The position numbers and the translations under genes were made by a program. 64,000 nt of DNA. Origin: Mesorhizobium sp. B2-3-4. GTDB taxonomy: Bacteria > Pseudomonadota > Alphaproteobacteria > Rhizobiales > Rhizobiaceae. Every line of letters starts with the position of its first letter. Within the stretch, counting starts at the first letter, position 1. Positions 47,827-57,870 of this stretch are shown piece by piece. The DNA is taken from NCBI RefSeq assembly GCF_006442315.1, contig NZ_VFVY01000003.1, positions 124,001-188,000 of the forward strand. Reading direction: 5' to 3'. The notes under the pieces are model-generated. The model saw only the letters and a program-made list of their open reading frames with translations, did not search any database and was not told the origin of the DNA.

Positions 47827-48785
47827 GCGAGGCATCGCCGGCAAAAGCTTACGCTCTGCATCTCGGCATAATCGCGCTGCTGTTCGCGCTGAGCTTCATT
47901 TTGCCCGAATATTACCACGGCCTGCTCGCCCGCATCATGGTGTTGGCGGTCTTTGCCATGGGTTACAACATGCTGTTCGGCTATGTCGGGTTGCTCAGTC
48001 TCGGCCACGCCATGTTCTTCGGCGCCGGGCTCTACGGCGCCGGCCTTGCCATAATCCAGCTCGGCTGGAGCGTGCCGGCGGCATTAGCCGCCGGGCTCGC
48101 CTGCGGTGCGGTTCTTTCCCTGGTCATTGGCCTGCTCGCGCTGCGCACCACAGGCGTCGCCTTCATGATCGTCACCATGATGTTCGCCCAGGTCTTTTAT
48201 CTCCTTATCCTCTATTTCGCGACATGGACTGGGGGCGACCAGGGCATGGTGGTGCCGCAGCCGGCGCGTGTTCTCAATTTCGGCGCGACCTCGCTCGATC
48301 TCACCGATCCGACCGTGCGTTACATCTGCGCGCTGACGCTGTTCTCTCTCGTGCTGCTCATCACCCTTTCCATCGTCCGCTCCCGCCATGGCCGCGTGCT
48401 GGTCGCTATCCGCGAGAACGAGGAGCGCACCAAGATGCTGGGCTATGACACCTACTCCAACAAGCTGGCCGCCGTGGTCGTCTCAGGCACGATCTGCGCA
48501 GCTTCGGGCGCCGCCTATGCGCTGCTGTTCGGCTATGTCGGGTCGAGTTTCGCCTCGGTGCAGTATTCGATTCTGCCGCTGCTGTGGGTCCTGCTCGGGG
48601 GTGCCGCCACAACGCTTGGGCCGCTCATCGGCACGGTCTTCATGTACTATGTCATCGACATCACCAGCGGCTACACATCGGCCTATCTGCTGATCGTCGG
48701 CATCGCGCTGATCCTGCTGGTTTTGTTTTTCCCAAAGGGCATTCTTGGCACCATCCGCCAACGCTGGCTAAGGTGGCTGCCATGA
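47823..48785 (+). CDS. Branched-chain-type ABC permease (LivM-like)
   Basis: 320 residues. YNMLFGYVGLLSLGHAMFFGAG (about 40-61, in part) and the docking loop AIRENEERTKMLGYDTYSNK (about 197-216) identify LivM. LPLLWVLLGGAATTLGPLIG follows. Forms the heterodimeric channel with the LivH-like protein. Its stop overlaps the ATPase start. Confidence 0.92.
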   Translation: MSEASPAKAYALHLGIIALLFALSFILPEYYHGLLARIMVLAVFAMGYNMLFGYVGLLSLGHAMFFGAGLYGAGLAIIQLGWSVPAALAAGLACGAVLSLVIGLLALRTTGVAFMIVTMMFAQVFYLLILYFATWTGGDQGMVVPQPARVLNFGATSLDLTDPTVRYICALTLFSLVLLITLSIVRSRHGRVLVAIRENEERTKMLGYDTYSNKLAAVVVSGTICAASGAAYALLFGYVGSSFASVQYSILPLLWVLLGGAATTLGPLIGTVFMYYVIDITSGYTSAYLLIVGIALILLVLFFPKGILGTIRQRWLRWLP

Positions 48786-49522
48786 CACCTCTTTTGAGCA
48801 CCAGGGGCCTGTCGCGCCATTTCGGCGGCCTGCGCGCCGTGGACAATGTCGATTTCACCTTGATGCCAGGCGAGATTCGCGCCGTCATAGGCCCCAACGG
48901 AGCCGGCAAGACGACCTTCGTCAGCCTGGTCAGCGGCCGCATCCAGCCGTCTTCGGGAGCGATCATATTCGACGGCGACGACATTACCGGCCTGCCCGCC
49001 TATGCCCGGGTGCGCCGGGGCATCGCTTACACCTTCCAGATCACCAGCGTCTTCGCCAATCTCAGCGCCTACGCCAATGTCGCGTTGCCGGTGCAGCTCA
49101 CACTGAGCGATCGCCGGTCCGCAGGCGCGATCAAGGCAGGCGTCATGTCGGCGCTCGAACGCACGGGCCTCGCCGACCGTGCCGATATGCCGGCCGGGCA
49201 GTTGTCCTACGGCCACCAACGCCTGCTGGAGGTGGCGATGGGCCTGGCGCTGAAGCCTCGCCTGCTGATCCTCGACGAGCCGACACAAGGGCTGGCCGAC
49301 AGCGAGATCGACAATTTCATCGCCTTGGTGCGCGAGATCGCCAGGGACGCCACCGTGCTTCTGATCGAGCATAACATGCCCGTGGTCATGCAGTTGGCCC
49401 ACCGCATCACCGTCTTCAATGCCGGCAAGATCCTGGCCGAGGGCACGCCCGGGCAGATCCGCGAGAACGCGGCGGTGCAGGAAGCCTATCTGGGGACCGC
49501 CCCAAGATCGAAACGAACATGA
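48782..49522 (+). CDS. Branched-chain-type ABC ATPase (LivG-like)
   Basis: 246 residues. Walker A GPNGAGKTT (about 37-45), YTFQITSVFANLSAYAN Q-loop, signature LSYGHQRLLEVAMGLAL and Walker B LLILDEPTQGL. The signature LSYGH instead of LSGGQ is common in LivG proteins. Its stop overlaps the start of the LivF-like gene. Confidence 0.93.
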   Translation: MTPLLSTRGLSRHFGGLRAVDNVDFTLMPGEIRAVIGPNGAGKTTFVSLVSGRIQPSSGAIIFDGDDITGLPAYARVRRGIAYTFQITSVFANLSAYANVALPVQLTLSDRRSAGAIKAGVMSALERTGLADRADMPAGQLSYGHQRLLEVAMGLALKPRLLILDEPTQGLADSEIDNFIALVREIARDATVLLIEHNMPVVMQLAHRITVFNAGKILAEGTPGQIRENAAVQEAYLGTAPRSKRT

Positions 49523-50256
49523 CCGAAACGAACATGATGGAGACGAGCAAGACCCAGGCACTGATGATCTCCGGGCTGGACTGCTCCTATGGCGAAGTCC
49601 AGGTGCTCTATGGCCTCGACCTGGTGCTGAACAAGGGTGAGGTGCTGTGCCTGTTCGGCCGCAACGGCGCCGGCAAGACGACGACGCTGAAGGCGATCAT
49701 GGGCCTGGTTCCGGCGAGCGCCGGCTCGATCAAGCTCGCCGGCAGGGAATTGACCGACCTGCCCGCGCATGAGGTGCCGAAGGCGGGCATCGCCTATGTG
49801 CCGCAGGGCAGGCGGCTGTTCGCCGAGATGACGGTGGCCGAAAACATCGAGATCGGGCTGATGGCGCGCGGCAAGGGCAAGGCGACGAAGGAGCAGGTTC
49901 TCGACCTGTTTCCGCTGCTGCGCCAGCGGCTGCGGCAGCGCTCCGGCACGCTCTCCGGCGGCGAGCAGCAGATGCTGGCCATGGCGCGCGCACTGTGCCT
50001 CGAGCCGCAGGTGCTGCTGTTGGACGAGCCGACCGAAGGGCTGATGCCGTCGATGATCGCCAGGATCCGCGAGACCGTGTCCAAGCTGCGCGAGATGGAT
50101 GTCTCGACCATCCTGGTCGAGCAGCGGGTCGATGCGGTGCTGTCCGTCGCCGACCGCGTTTGCTTCATCGAAAACGGCCGCAACCGCGAGACCGTCGATG
50201 TCGAGGCCTTGCGCGCCGACCCCTCGGCGGTCAGGCGCTATGTCGGCGTCGGCTGA
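49519..50256 (+). CDS. Branched-chain-type ABC ATPase (LivF-like)
   Basis: 245 residues; ATG 49519 overlaps the livG-like stop, with ATG 49534 as alternative. Walker A GRNGAGKTT (about 50-58), YVPQGRRLFAEMTVAENIEIG (a LivF hallmark), signature LSGGEQQML, Walker B LLLDEPTEGLMP. Completes the importer. A bidirectional terminator repeat follows. Confidence 0.94.
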   Translation: MTETNMMETSKTQALMISGLDCSYGEVQVLYGLDLVLNKGEVLCLFGRNGAGKTTTLKAIMGLVPASAGSIKLAGRELTDLPAHEVPKAGIAYVPQGRRLFAEMTVAENIEIGLMARGKGKATKEQVLDLFPLLRQRLRQRSGTLSGGEQQMLAMARALCLEPQVLLLDEPTEGLMPSMIARIRETVSKLREMDVSTILVEQRVDAVLSVADRVCFIENGRNRETVDVEALRADPSAVRRYVGVG

Positions 50257-50261
50257 TAGGA

Positions 50262-50305
50262 GCAATTCCAGGAAAAGTGTGTAGCGGTTTTCCGTCCGGA
50301 ATTGC
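50262..50305. terminator. Bidirectional terminator / Mesorhizobium-type repeat
   Basis: Outer arms GCAATTCC (50262-50269) and GGAATTGC (50298-50305), inner arms GGAAAA (50271-50276) and TTTTCC (50288-50293). It occupies the 60-base gap between convergent genes. The sequence resembles a short repeat I know to be frequent between convergent Mesorhizobium genes. Confidence 0.7.
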
Positions 50306-50316
50306 TTTAGACAAAT

Positions 50317-51762
<1,446 letters not shown>

Positions 51763-51769
51763 GGTGCGG

Positions 51770-52384
51770 TCAGTCCGACGCGTGGTCTTCGAGCGTCACG
51801 CCGGCATCGCGCATCTTCGCCAGCATTGTCTCGACCGATCCATTGAGATCGATGCCACGGCAGGCATCGAGCCGGACCGTGGTCCTGAAACCCTGTTTGA
51901 CCGCGTCCAGCGCCGAGTAAGCGACACAGAAATCGGTCGCCAGGCCGACCAGCGTCAGCGTGCCGATGCCGCGCTCCCTGAGATAGCCGGCGAGCCCGGT
52001 CGGCGTCTTGTGATCGTTCTCGAAGAAGGCGGAGTAGCTGTCGATATCGGGCCGAAAGCCCTTACGGATGACGAGTTCGGCCTTTGTCCAGGCAAGGCCG
52101 GAATGGAAATCCGAACCAAGGCTGCCCTGGATGCAATGGTCCGGCCACAGCGTCTGCGGGCCATAGGGCATCTCAAACGTCGAATAGGGCTGCGAACCGG
52201 GATGGCTGGAGGCGAAGCTGGAATGGCCGGCAGGGTGCCAGTCCTGCGTCAGCACGACATGGTCGGTCCGCCGAATCAGGTCGTTGACCAGCGGCACGAT
52301 CTCGTCGCCACCGGCAACGGCCAGCGCGCCGCCCGGGCAAAAGTCGTTCTGCAGGTCGATGACAACGAGCGCTTCGTCGGCCAT
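51770..52384 (-). CDS. pncA: Nicotinamidase
   Basis: 204 residues. Catalytic Asp10 (VVIDLQNDFCPGGAL), Lys in the WTKAELVIRKG segment (about 98-108) and Cys in LVGLATDFCVAYSALDA (about 144-160). Metal ligands in TQDWHPAGHSSF. It converts nicotinamide to nicotinate and ammonia for NAD salvage by PncB (encoded at 42.4-43.7 kb). Divergent from the molybdenum hydroxylase cluster. Confidence 0.94.
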   Translation of the reverse strand: MADEALVVIDLQNDFCPGGALAVAGGDEIVPLVNDLIRRTDHVVLTQDWHPAGHSSFASSHPGSQPYSTFEMPYGPQTLWPDHCIQGSLGSDFHSGLAWTKAELVIRKGFRPDIDSYSAFFENDHKTPTGLAGYLRERGIGTLTLVGLATDFCVAYSALDAVKQGFRTTVRLDACRGIDLNGSVETMLAKMRDAGVTLEDHASD

Positions 52385-52727
52385 GGGGCCTCCTTCTTCT
52401 CTGTGTTGGGCTCAGGCTCCAGTAGAAAGATGCCGCTGACGCGACCGGACGCAGAAACTTGACCAGATGGCCGGCGGCGTCAACCTCCGAAGACATAACA
52501 ATCGCGTTGCCCGCATTCCGGCGAGGACAATGACCAAAACTCCGGGCCAAAACTCTGGCTTTGACAATTTCCGCCGTCTTGATATCATTTGCATACGAAT
52601 GAATTTCCGGTTCGGAAGCCGGTCGAAACCATCCCGGGGTGACGCTTTGGGCGGGCCGGTTTCGGGGAAGGCCCAATCTGGGAAGGCCCATTTTGCCGGG
52701 AGGGCCTGTTTTGTTTGGAAGGCAGGC
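52385..52727. other. 343-base divergent region between pncA and Mo-hydroxylase cluster
   Basis: No convincing ORF; the frame open here runs into the FAD-subunit gene but lacks coding character. It holds a strong promoter and palindrome (52561-52601). A long leader follows in which GGGAAGGCCCA occurs at 52665-52675 and 52680-52690, with weaker copies at 52698-52706 and 52717-52724; the last contains the ribosome site. Confidence 0.5.
52561..52601 (+). promoter_or_regulatory. Promoter and palindrome of Mo-hydroxylase cluster
   Basis: TTGACA (52561-52566), 16-base spacer, TATCAT (52583-52588): near-consensus sigma-70-type boxes. CATTTGCATACGAATG (52586-52601), an imperfect palindrome, overlaps the -10 and start point, where a repressor would block transcription. 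The MarR protein encoded at the end of the same gene run is the natural candidate. Confidence 0.6.
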
Positions 52728-53582
52728 GTGATCCGTTACGCGAAACCCACCACGATCGACGAGGCGCTCGCACTGCTTGGCGAGGGTGCATGGCGCATCC
52801 TTGCCGGCGGCACCGACTTCTATCCGGCGCAGGGCAGCAAGCCGTTTCGCGACAATGTCCTCGACATCAACGGCCTCGTTTCCTTGCGCGGCATCGCCGA
52901 AACCGGAAGCCATTGGGTCATCGGCGCGCGCACGACCTGGACCGATGTCGTCCGCCATCCCTTGCCTACAGCTTTCGACGCCTTGAAACAGGCGGCGCGC
53001 GAGGTCGGCTCGCCGCAGATACAGAACGTCGCCTCGGTCGCCGGCAATCTGTGCAACGCCTCTCCGGCCGCTGACGGCGTGCCCGGGCTGCTGGTGCTCG
53101 ACGCCGAGGTCGAACTGCGCTCGGCCGCGGCGACGCGCCATCTGCCCCTGTCGGAGTTCATTCTCGGCAATCGCCGCACGGCCTTGCAGCCTGGCGAGAT
53201 GGTGACCGCCATCCGCGTGCCGAAAACCGCCGGCACATCGGCCTTCGTCAAGCTCGGCGCCCGGCGCTATCTCGTCATCTCCATCGCCATGGTGGCGGCG
53301 CGCCTGGTTGTCGAAAACGGCCTTGTCGCGGAAGCGGCGGTTGCCGTCGGCTCCTGTTCGGCCGTCGCCAGGCGGCTTGGCGATGTCGAGGCGGCGCTGC
53401 GCGGGCTCCCCGTGGACGCCGGGCTTGCCGACGCTGTTCAGTCCGCGCCGATGGGAGAACTGTCGCCGATCGCCGATGTGCGCGGCAGCGCCGAATACCG
53501 GCTCGACGCGGTGCGCGAGATCGTTGCCCGCGCCGTGCTTGCGGCGGCATCGATGCCGGCGGATGACAAGGTGGCGGCATGA
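52728..53582 (+). CDS. Molybdenum hydroxylase FAD-binding subunit
   Basis: 284 residues from GTG 52728 with GGAAGG upstream; the frame continues far upstream but without conservation. The CoxM/XdhB-type FAD domain: KPTTIDEALALLGEG, LAGGTDFYPAQ (about 28-38, pyrophosphate loop) and IQNVASVAGNLCNASPAADG (about 99-118). The C-terminal CO dehydrogenase flavoprotein domain follows. It passes electrons from the 2Fe-2S clusters of the next protein to an acceptor. Overlaps the next gene by 4 bases. Confidence 0.88.
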   Translation: MIRYAKPTTIDEALALLGEGAWRILAGGTDFYPAQGSKPFRDNVLDINGLVSLRGIAETGSHWVIGARTTWTDVVRHPLPTAFDALKQAAREVGSPQIQNVASVAGNLCNASPAADGVPGLLVLDAEVELRSAAATRHLPLSEFILGNRRTALQPGEMVTAIRVPKTAGTSAFVKLGARRYLVISIAMVAARLVVENGLVAEAAVAVGSCSAVARRLGDVEAALRGLPVDAGLADAVQSAPMGELSPIADVRGSAEYRLDAVREIVARAVLAAASMPADDKVAA

Positions 53583-56332
53583 GCATGGATCGCGCCGATA
53601 TCGCCTTCGCGGTCAATGGCGCAGCCGTCTCGGTCAGCGTGCCGCCGCTGCGCCGGCTGTCCTCGGTGTTGCGCGACGAGTTGCGGCTCACCGGCACCAA
53701 GGTCGGCTGCGACGCAGGCGATTGCGGCGCCTGCACGGTGCTGGTCGACGGCGATCCCGTCTGCGCCTGCCTGATGCCGGCAGCCTCGGCCGCCGGCGCA
53801 GCGGTGACCACGGTCGAAGGATTGGCCAATGGCCGGTTGTCGGCGCTGCAGGCCTCCTTCCTGGCGCATGGTGCGGCGCAGTGCGGCATCTGCACGCCCG
53901 CGCTGCTCGTCGCGGCAACCGCGCTGCTGGACAAGAAACCGAGGCCGACCGGGGTCGAGGTGCAGGATGCGCTGGGCGGCATCCTCTGCCGTTGCACCGG
54001 TTACCGCAAGATCATCGCCGCGGTGATGGAGGCGTCCGTCCAGACCGCAAGCCTGGATTTCCGCTTGCCTCGGTCCGGCCACGCCATTGGCGCGTCGCCG
54101 GTCAGGCTCGACGGCGTTCCGAAAGTGACAGGCGATGAAAAGTTCGGGGGCGATTCCTTCCCGGCCGATGCGCTTGCCGTGCTGGTGGTCCGCTCGCCGC
54201 ATTATCATGCCGGTTTCGCTTTCGGCGACATCGATGGCTGGACGAAGCAGCATCCCGGCATCGCGGGCGTTTTCACGGCAGCCGATATCCCGGGCAGGAA
54301 CTGCTTCGGCGTCATCGGTCCGTTCGCCGACCAGCCGGCACTGGCCGAAGGCTTTGCCCGCCTGCGTGGCGAGGCGGTGGCGCTGGTCGCCGGCGAGCGC
54401 GAGGCGATCCTGGACCTCGATCTGTCGGATTTTCCGATCCGCTGGACGGAGCTGCCGCATTTTCTGCATCCCGCCGAAGCGAAGGCGGAAGGGGCGGCGC
54501 TGATTCATGACAGCCGCCCGGCCAATCTGTTGACCAAGGGCTTCGTTGAGCGCGGCGAGCCGGAAACGGCTCTAGCCGAGGCGGCGTTCACTGTGTCCGG
54601 TGCCATCGATACTTCCTATGTCGAGCACGCCTATATCGAACCGGAAGCCGGCTATGCATATCTCGACGGCGACACGCTCGTCGTCGTCGCCTGCACGCAG
54701 GCGCCCTACATGGATCGCGACGATACCGCCAAAGTCCTTGGCCTTGCCGTCGACAAGGTGCGCATCGTGCCCACCGCGACCGGCGGCGGTTTCGGCTCCA
54801 AGCTCGACGTTTCGCTGCAGCCGCTGATTGGCCTGGTGGCCCTTAAGACGGGACGGCCGGCGGCCCTTGCCTACACCCGCAACGAATCGATGATGTCGAC
54901 CACCAAGCGCCATCCGGCCGAGATGAAGGCGACCATCGGCGTGGATGCCGACGGCCATGTCATCGGCATGGTCTTTGTCGGCGATTTCAACACCGGCGCC
55001 TATGCGAGCTGGGGTCCGACGGTGGCCAACCGCGTGCCGGTGCATGCCTCCGGCCCCTATCTCACCCCGAACTACCGTGCCGAGGGCCGCGCCATTCACA
55101 CCCATGGCCCGATCTCCGGCGCCTTCCGTGGCTTCGGCGTGCCGCAGGCGACCATCATGCAGGAGACGCTTTACGACGAGTTGGCGGGCAAGCTCGGCAT
55201 CGACCGGCTCGATTTCCGTCTGAAAAACTGCCTTCGGAACGGCTCCGAAACGGTTACCGGGCAGCGGCTGGAGTCAGGCGTCGGCATCGCCGAATGTCTC
55301 GAAGCCTTGCTGCCGCATTGGGCGCGGGCGACGGCCGATGCGGCTGCCTTCAACACTGCCGGCATCGATAAAAAGCGCGGTGTCGGCGTCGCGTCCTGCT
55401 GGTATGGCTGCGGCAACACCTCGCTGCCCAATCCGTCGACAATCCGCGTCGGCATCGCGGCATCGGGCGACGTCATCCTGCATCAGGGCGCCGTCGATAT
55501 CGGCCAGGGATCGAACACCGTCATCACCCAGATCTGCGCCGACGCGCTAGGGTTGCCGCTGGAAAGATTCCGGCTGAAGAGCGCCGATACGGCGATCAGC
55601 CCCGACGCCGGCAAGACCTCGGCCTCGCGGCAGACCTTCGTCACCGGCAAGGCGGCCGAGAAGGCGGGCCGTGCGCTGCGTGAAAAAATCCTGCGCTTTG
55701 CCAATGTCTCGGACAAGGCATCCCTTCAACTGGATGGTGCCGCGATCGTCATCCGTGAGGACGAAGCCAGACGCCGTATCGATCTCGCCTCGCTGGAGGT
55801 GGACGCCGACGGCTTTGTCTTCCGCGCCGAGGAGACCTACGACCCGCCGACATTGCCGCTCGATGCCAAGGGTCAGGGCAAACCCTATGCCGTCTATGGC
55901 TATGGCGCGCAGATCGCCGAGCTGGAGGTCGATCTCAAGCTCGGCACAGTGAAGCTCCTGAAAATCACCGCCGCGCACGATGTCGGCAAGGCGATCAATC
56001 CGCTGCTGGTCGAGGGTCAGATCGAGGGCGGCATCGCGCAAGGCATCGGCATGGCGCTGATGGAGGAGTACATCCCCGGCCGCACCGAGAATCTGCACGA
56101 CTATCTCATCCCGACCATCGGCGACGTGCCGCCGATCGAGACCATCCTGGTCGAGGTTCCCGATCCGGAAGGACCGTTCGGTGCCAAGGGGCTTGGCGAG
56201 CATGTGCTGATCCCGACCGCGCCGGCGATCCTCAACGCCATCCGTCACGCCACTGGCGTGCTGGTCACCAAGGTGCCGGCGACGCCGAGCCGCATTCTGG
56301 CGGCGATCCGCGACAAGGAGGCACGCCGATGA
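53579..56332 (+). CDS. Molybdenum hydroxylase, fused 2Fe-2S and molybdopterin subunits
   Basis: 917 residues. Residues 1-155 carry two 2Fe-2S clusters: Cys44, 49, 52 and 64, and the helical domain with QCGICTPALL and ILCRCTGY. Residues 165-917 are the molybdopterin domain: TGGGFGSKLDV, ISGAFRGFGVPQATI, IGQGSNTVITQI, and GPFGAKGLGEH with the catalytic Glu. Such enzymes insert oxygen from water into N-heterocycles, purines or aldehydes. Usually the two parts are separate genes; the fusion is less common. Substrate unknown; neighbours suggest a pyridine- or pyrimidine-like ring. Confidence 0.88.
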   Translation: MSMDRADIAFAVNGAAVSVSVPPLRRLSSVLRDELRLTGTKVGCDAGDCGACTVLVDGDPVCACLMPAASAAGAAVTTVEGLANGRLSALQASFLAHGAAQCGICTPALLVAATALLDKKPRPTGVEVQDALGGILCRCTGYRKIIAAVMEASVQTASLDFRLPRSGHAIGASPVRLDGVPKVTGDEKFGGDSFPADALAVLVVRSPHYHAGFAFGDIDGWTKQHPGIAGVFTAADIPGRNCFGVIGPFADQPALAEGFARLRGEAVALVAGEREAILDLDLSDFPIRWTELPHFLHPAEAKAEGAALIHDSRPANLLTKGFVERGEPETALAEAAFTVSGAIDTSYVEHAYIEPEAGYAYLDGDTLVVVACTQAPYMDRDDTAKVLGLAVDKVRIVPTATGGGFGSKLDVSLQPLIGLVALKTGRPAALAYTRNESMMSTTKRHPAEMKATIGVDADGHVIGMVFVGDFNTGAYASWGPTVANRVPVHASGPYLTPNYRAEGRAIHTHGPISGAFRGFGVPQATIMQETLYDELAGKLGIDRLDFRLKNCLRNGSETVTGQRLESGVGIAECLEALLPHWARATADAAAFNTAGIDKKRGVGVASCWYGCGNTSLPNPSTIRVGIAASGDVILHQGAVDIGQGSNTVITQICADALGLPLERFRLKSADTAISPDAGKTSASRQTFVTGKAAEKAGRALREKILRFANVSDKASLQLDGAAIVIREDEARRRIDLASLEVDADGFVFRAEETYDPPTLPLDAKGQGKPYAVYGYGAQIAELEVDLKLGTVKLLKITAAHDVGKAINPLLVEGQIEGGIAQGIGMALMEEYIPGRTENLHDYLIPTIGDVPPIETILVEVPDPEGPFGAKGLGEHVLIPTAPAILNAIRHATGVLVTKVPATPSRILAAIRDKEARR

Positions 56333-57870
56333 GCGAGCTTGCCGAACGCTTCGAAACCCATGATCCCGGCGAGAAGCTGGTGGCGGAAAAGATCCGCTGC
56401 GATGCCTGCCCGGTCATGTGCTACATCGCGGATGGCCGCACGGGGGCCTGCGACCGCTACGGCAATGTCGACGGCAAGATCGTACGCATGGACCCGCTGG
56501 CCATTCTCGATCATGCGGCCGAGACCGGTGTCACCATGGTGCCCTTCGTCGCCGAGGGTGAGGCGTGGGACGGGGAACTGGTCAACACCGGCCGCCGTTT
56601 CGTTACGGCTATTGGCGCGGGAACGACTTATCCCGACTACAAGCCCGCTCCCTTCATCGTCAGCCAGGAGGTCGAGGGCGTCGATCTCGTCACCGTCGTC
56701 ACCGAGGGAATATTTTCATATTGCGGCGTCAAGGTGAAGATCGACACCGATCGGCATCTCGGCCCCGAAACGGCTGTCGTGCGGTCGCAAGGTGAAGCGA
56801 TCGGCCACGTCACGACGGGCGAATATGGCTCGCAGATGCTGTCGCTGGGCGGCGTCCATCATTTGACCGGCGGCTCGAAGGCGGAGGGTCGCGCCACTTG
56901 CGACGCGCTGCTCGATCTGTGCAACCGCAAGCCGGTGGAACTCGCCATCGACGGCGGCGCCACCATCATTGTCGAAGCCGGCAAACCACCAATCATCGAC
57001 GGCAAGCAGGAACACCGCATGCGCGTCGGCTGCGGCTCGGCGACCATAGGCATGTTCGCCACGCAATGGCGCGGGCTGGTCGACGAGGTGGTGGTGGTCG
57101 ACGACCACATAACCGGCGTCGTCTCCGAGCACCAGGCAGGCAAGGTCCTGGGCTGGCAGGATACAGGCATAAAGATCATCGGCCGCCGTTCGACACCGGG
57201 CCGCTATTTCAAGGTCTCCGAGCCCGGCCTCGGCTGGGGCGGCACCTCGATTTCAGACCCGCTGTCGATCCTCGGCGACTGGAACGCCAAGAAGGGCGCG
57301 CGTCCGGGTCTGTCGCTGCTGATGGTATCGACCACCGGCGAGCAGTTCGCCTATTACGAGCTCGATGACGAGCTGAAGCCGGTCGAGAAACCGTTTCCGG
57401 AGCGGCTGCGGAAATCGGTCAATCTGATCGAGGACAATTGCGAGCCGGCCTTGTGCACCGTGCTGTTCATCGGGGGTGCCGGCGGATCGCTGCGTGCCGG
57501 CGTCACCGAAAATCCCGTCAATCTCACCCGCTCCGTGCAGGGCCTGAAGACCTATGTCACCGTCGGCGGCGCGCCGGTCTATGTCTGGCCGGGCGGCGGC
57601 ATCACGCTGATGGTCGATGTGACCCGCGTGCCGGAAGGTGCTTTCGGCTATGTTCCGACCCCGGCCCTGGTGGCGCCGATCGAATTCACGCTGCGTCGCG
57701 ACGACTATGTCAGGCTCGGCGGCTATGAGGCCGAGATACGCAGCGTCGCCGACATCGTTGCCAAGGGCGGCGAATATCTCAATGCGCGTCGCGGCAGCGG
57801 CGCGCCTGCCGGCAATCCTTGGCCGCCGCTGGCGCAATTGCGGCGCGCGCGCCCGGACGGAGCCGGGTGA
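56329..57870 (+). CDS. 6-hydroxynicotinate reductase-like iron-sulfur protein
   Basis: 513 residues. An N-terminal Cys motif (Cys24, 27, 31, 41; IRCDACPVMCYIADGRTGAC) can hold an iron-sulfur cluster. The long body contains GGVHHLTGGSKAEGR, GGATIIVEAGKPPI, GWGGTSISDPLSIL and WPGGGITLMVDV. Proteins of this type are annotated as 6-hydroxynicotinate reductase by likeness to the ferredoxin-dependent enzyme of anaerobic nicotinate breakdown, and Azorhizobium uses the same step. It would reduce the hydroxylated ring made by the preceding enzyme. Real substrate unproven. Confidence 0.75.
   Translation: MSELAERFETHDPGEKLVAEKIRCDACPVMCYIADGRTGACDRYGNVDGKIVRMDPLAILDHAAETGVTMVPFVAEGEAWDGELVNTGRRFVTAIGAGTTYPDYKPAPFIVSQEVEGVDLVTVVTEGIFSYCGVKVKIDTDRHLGPETAVVRSQGEAIGHVTTGEYGSQMLSLGGVHHLTGGSKAEGRATCDALLDLCNRKPVELAIDGGATIIVEAGKPPIIDGKQEHRMRVGCGSATIGMFATQWRGLVDEVVVVDDHITGVVSEHQAGKVLGWQDTGIKIIGRRSTPGRYFKVSEPGLGWGGTSISDPLSILGDWNAKKGARPGLSLLMVSTTGEQFAYYELDDELKPVEKPFPERLRKSVNLIEDNCEPALCTVLFIGGAGGSLRAGVTENPVNLTRSVQGLKTYVTVGGAPVYVWPGGGITLMVDVTRVPEGAFGYVPTPALVAPIEFTLRRDDYVRLGGYEAEIRSVADIVAKGGEYLNARRGSGAPAGNPWPPLAQLRRARPDGAG

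Noticed and set aside
45535-50256. Urea transporter (urtABCDE) to match the urease genes
   Set aside because: The layout is similar, but the binding protein lacks features I can tie to UrtA, the genes are 30 kb from urease, and any HAAT-type ligand is possible.
52467-52727. N-terminal extension of the FAD subunit in the open frame upstream
   Set aside because: The extension covers the promoter and leader and is not protein-like; the GTG at 52728 has a good ribosome site and starts at the fold.
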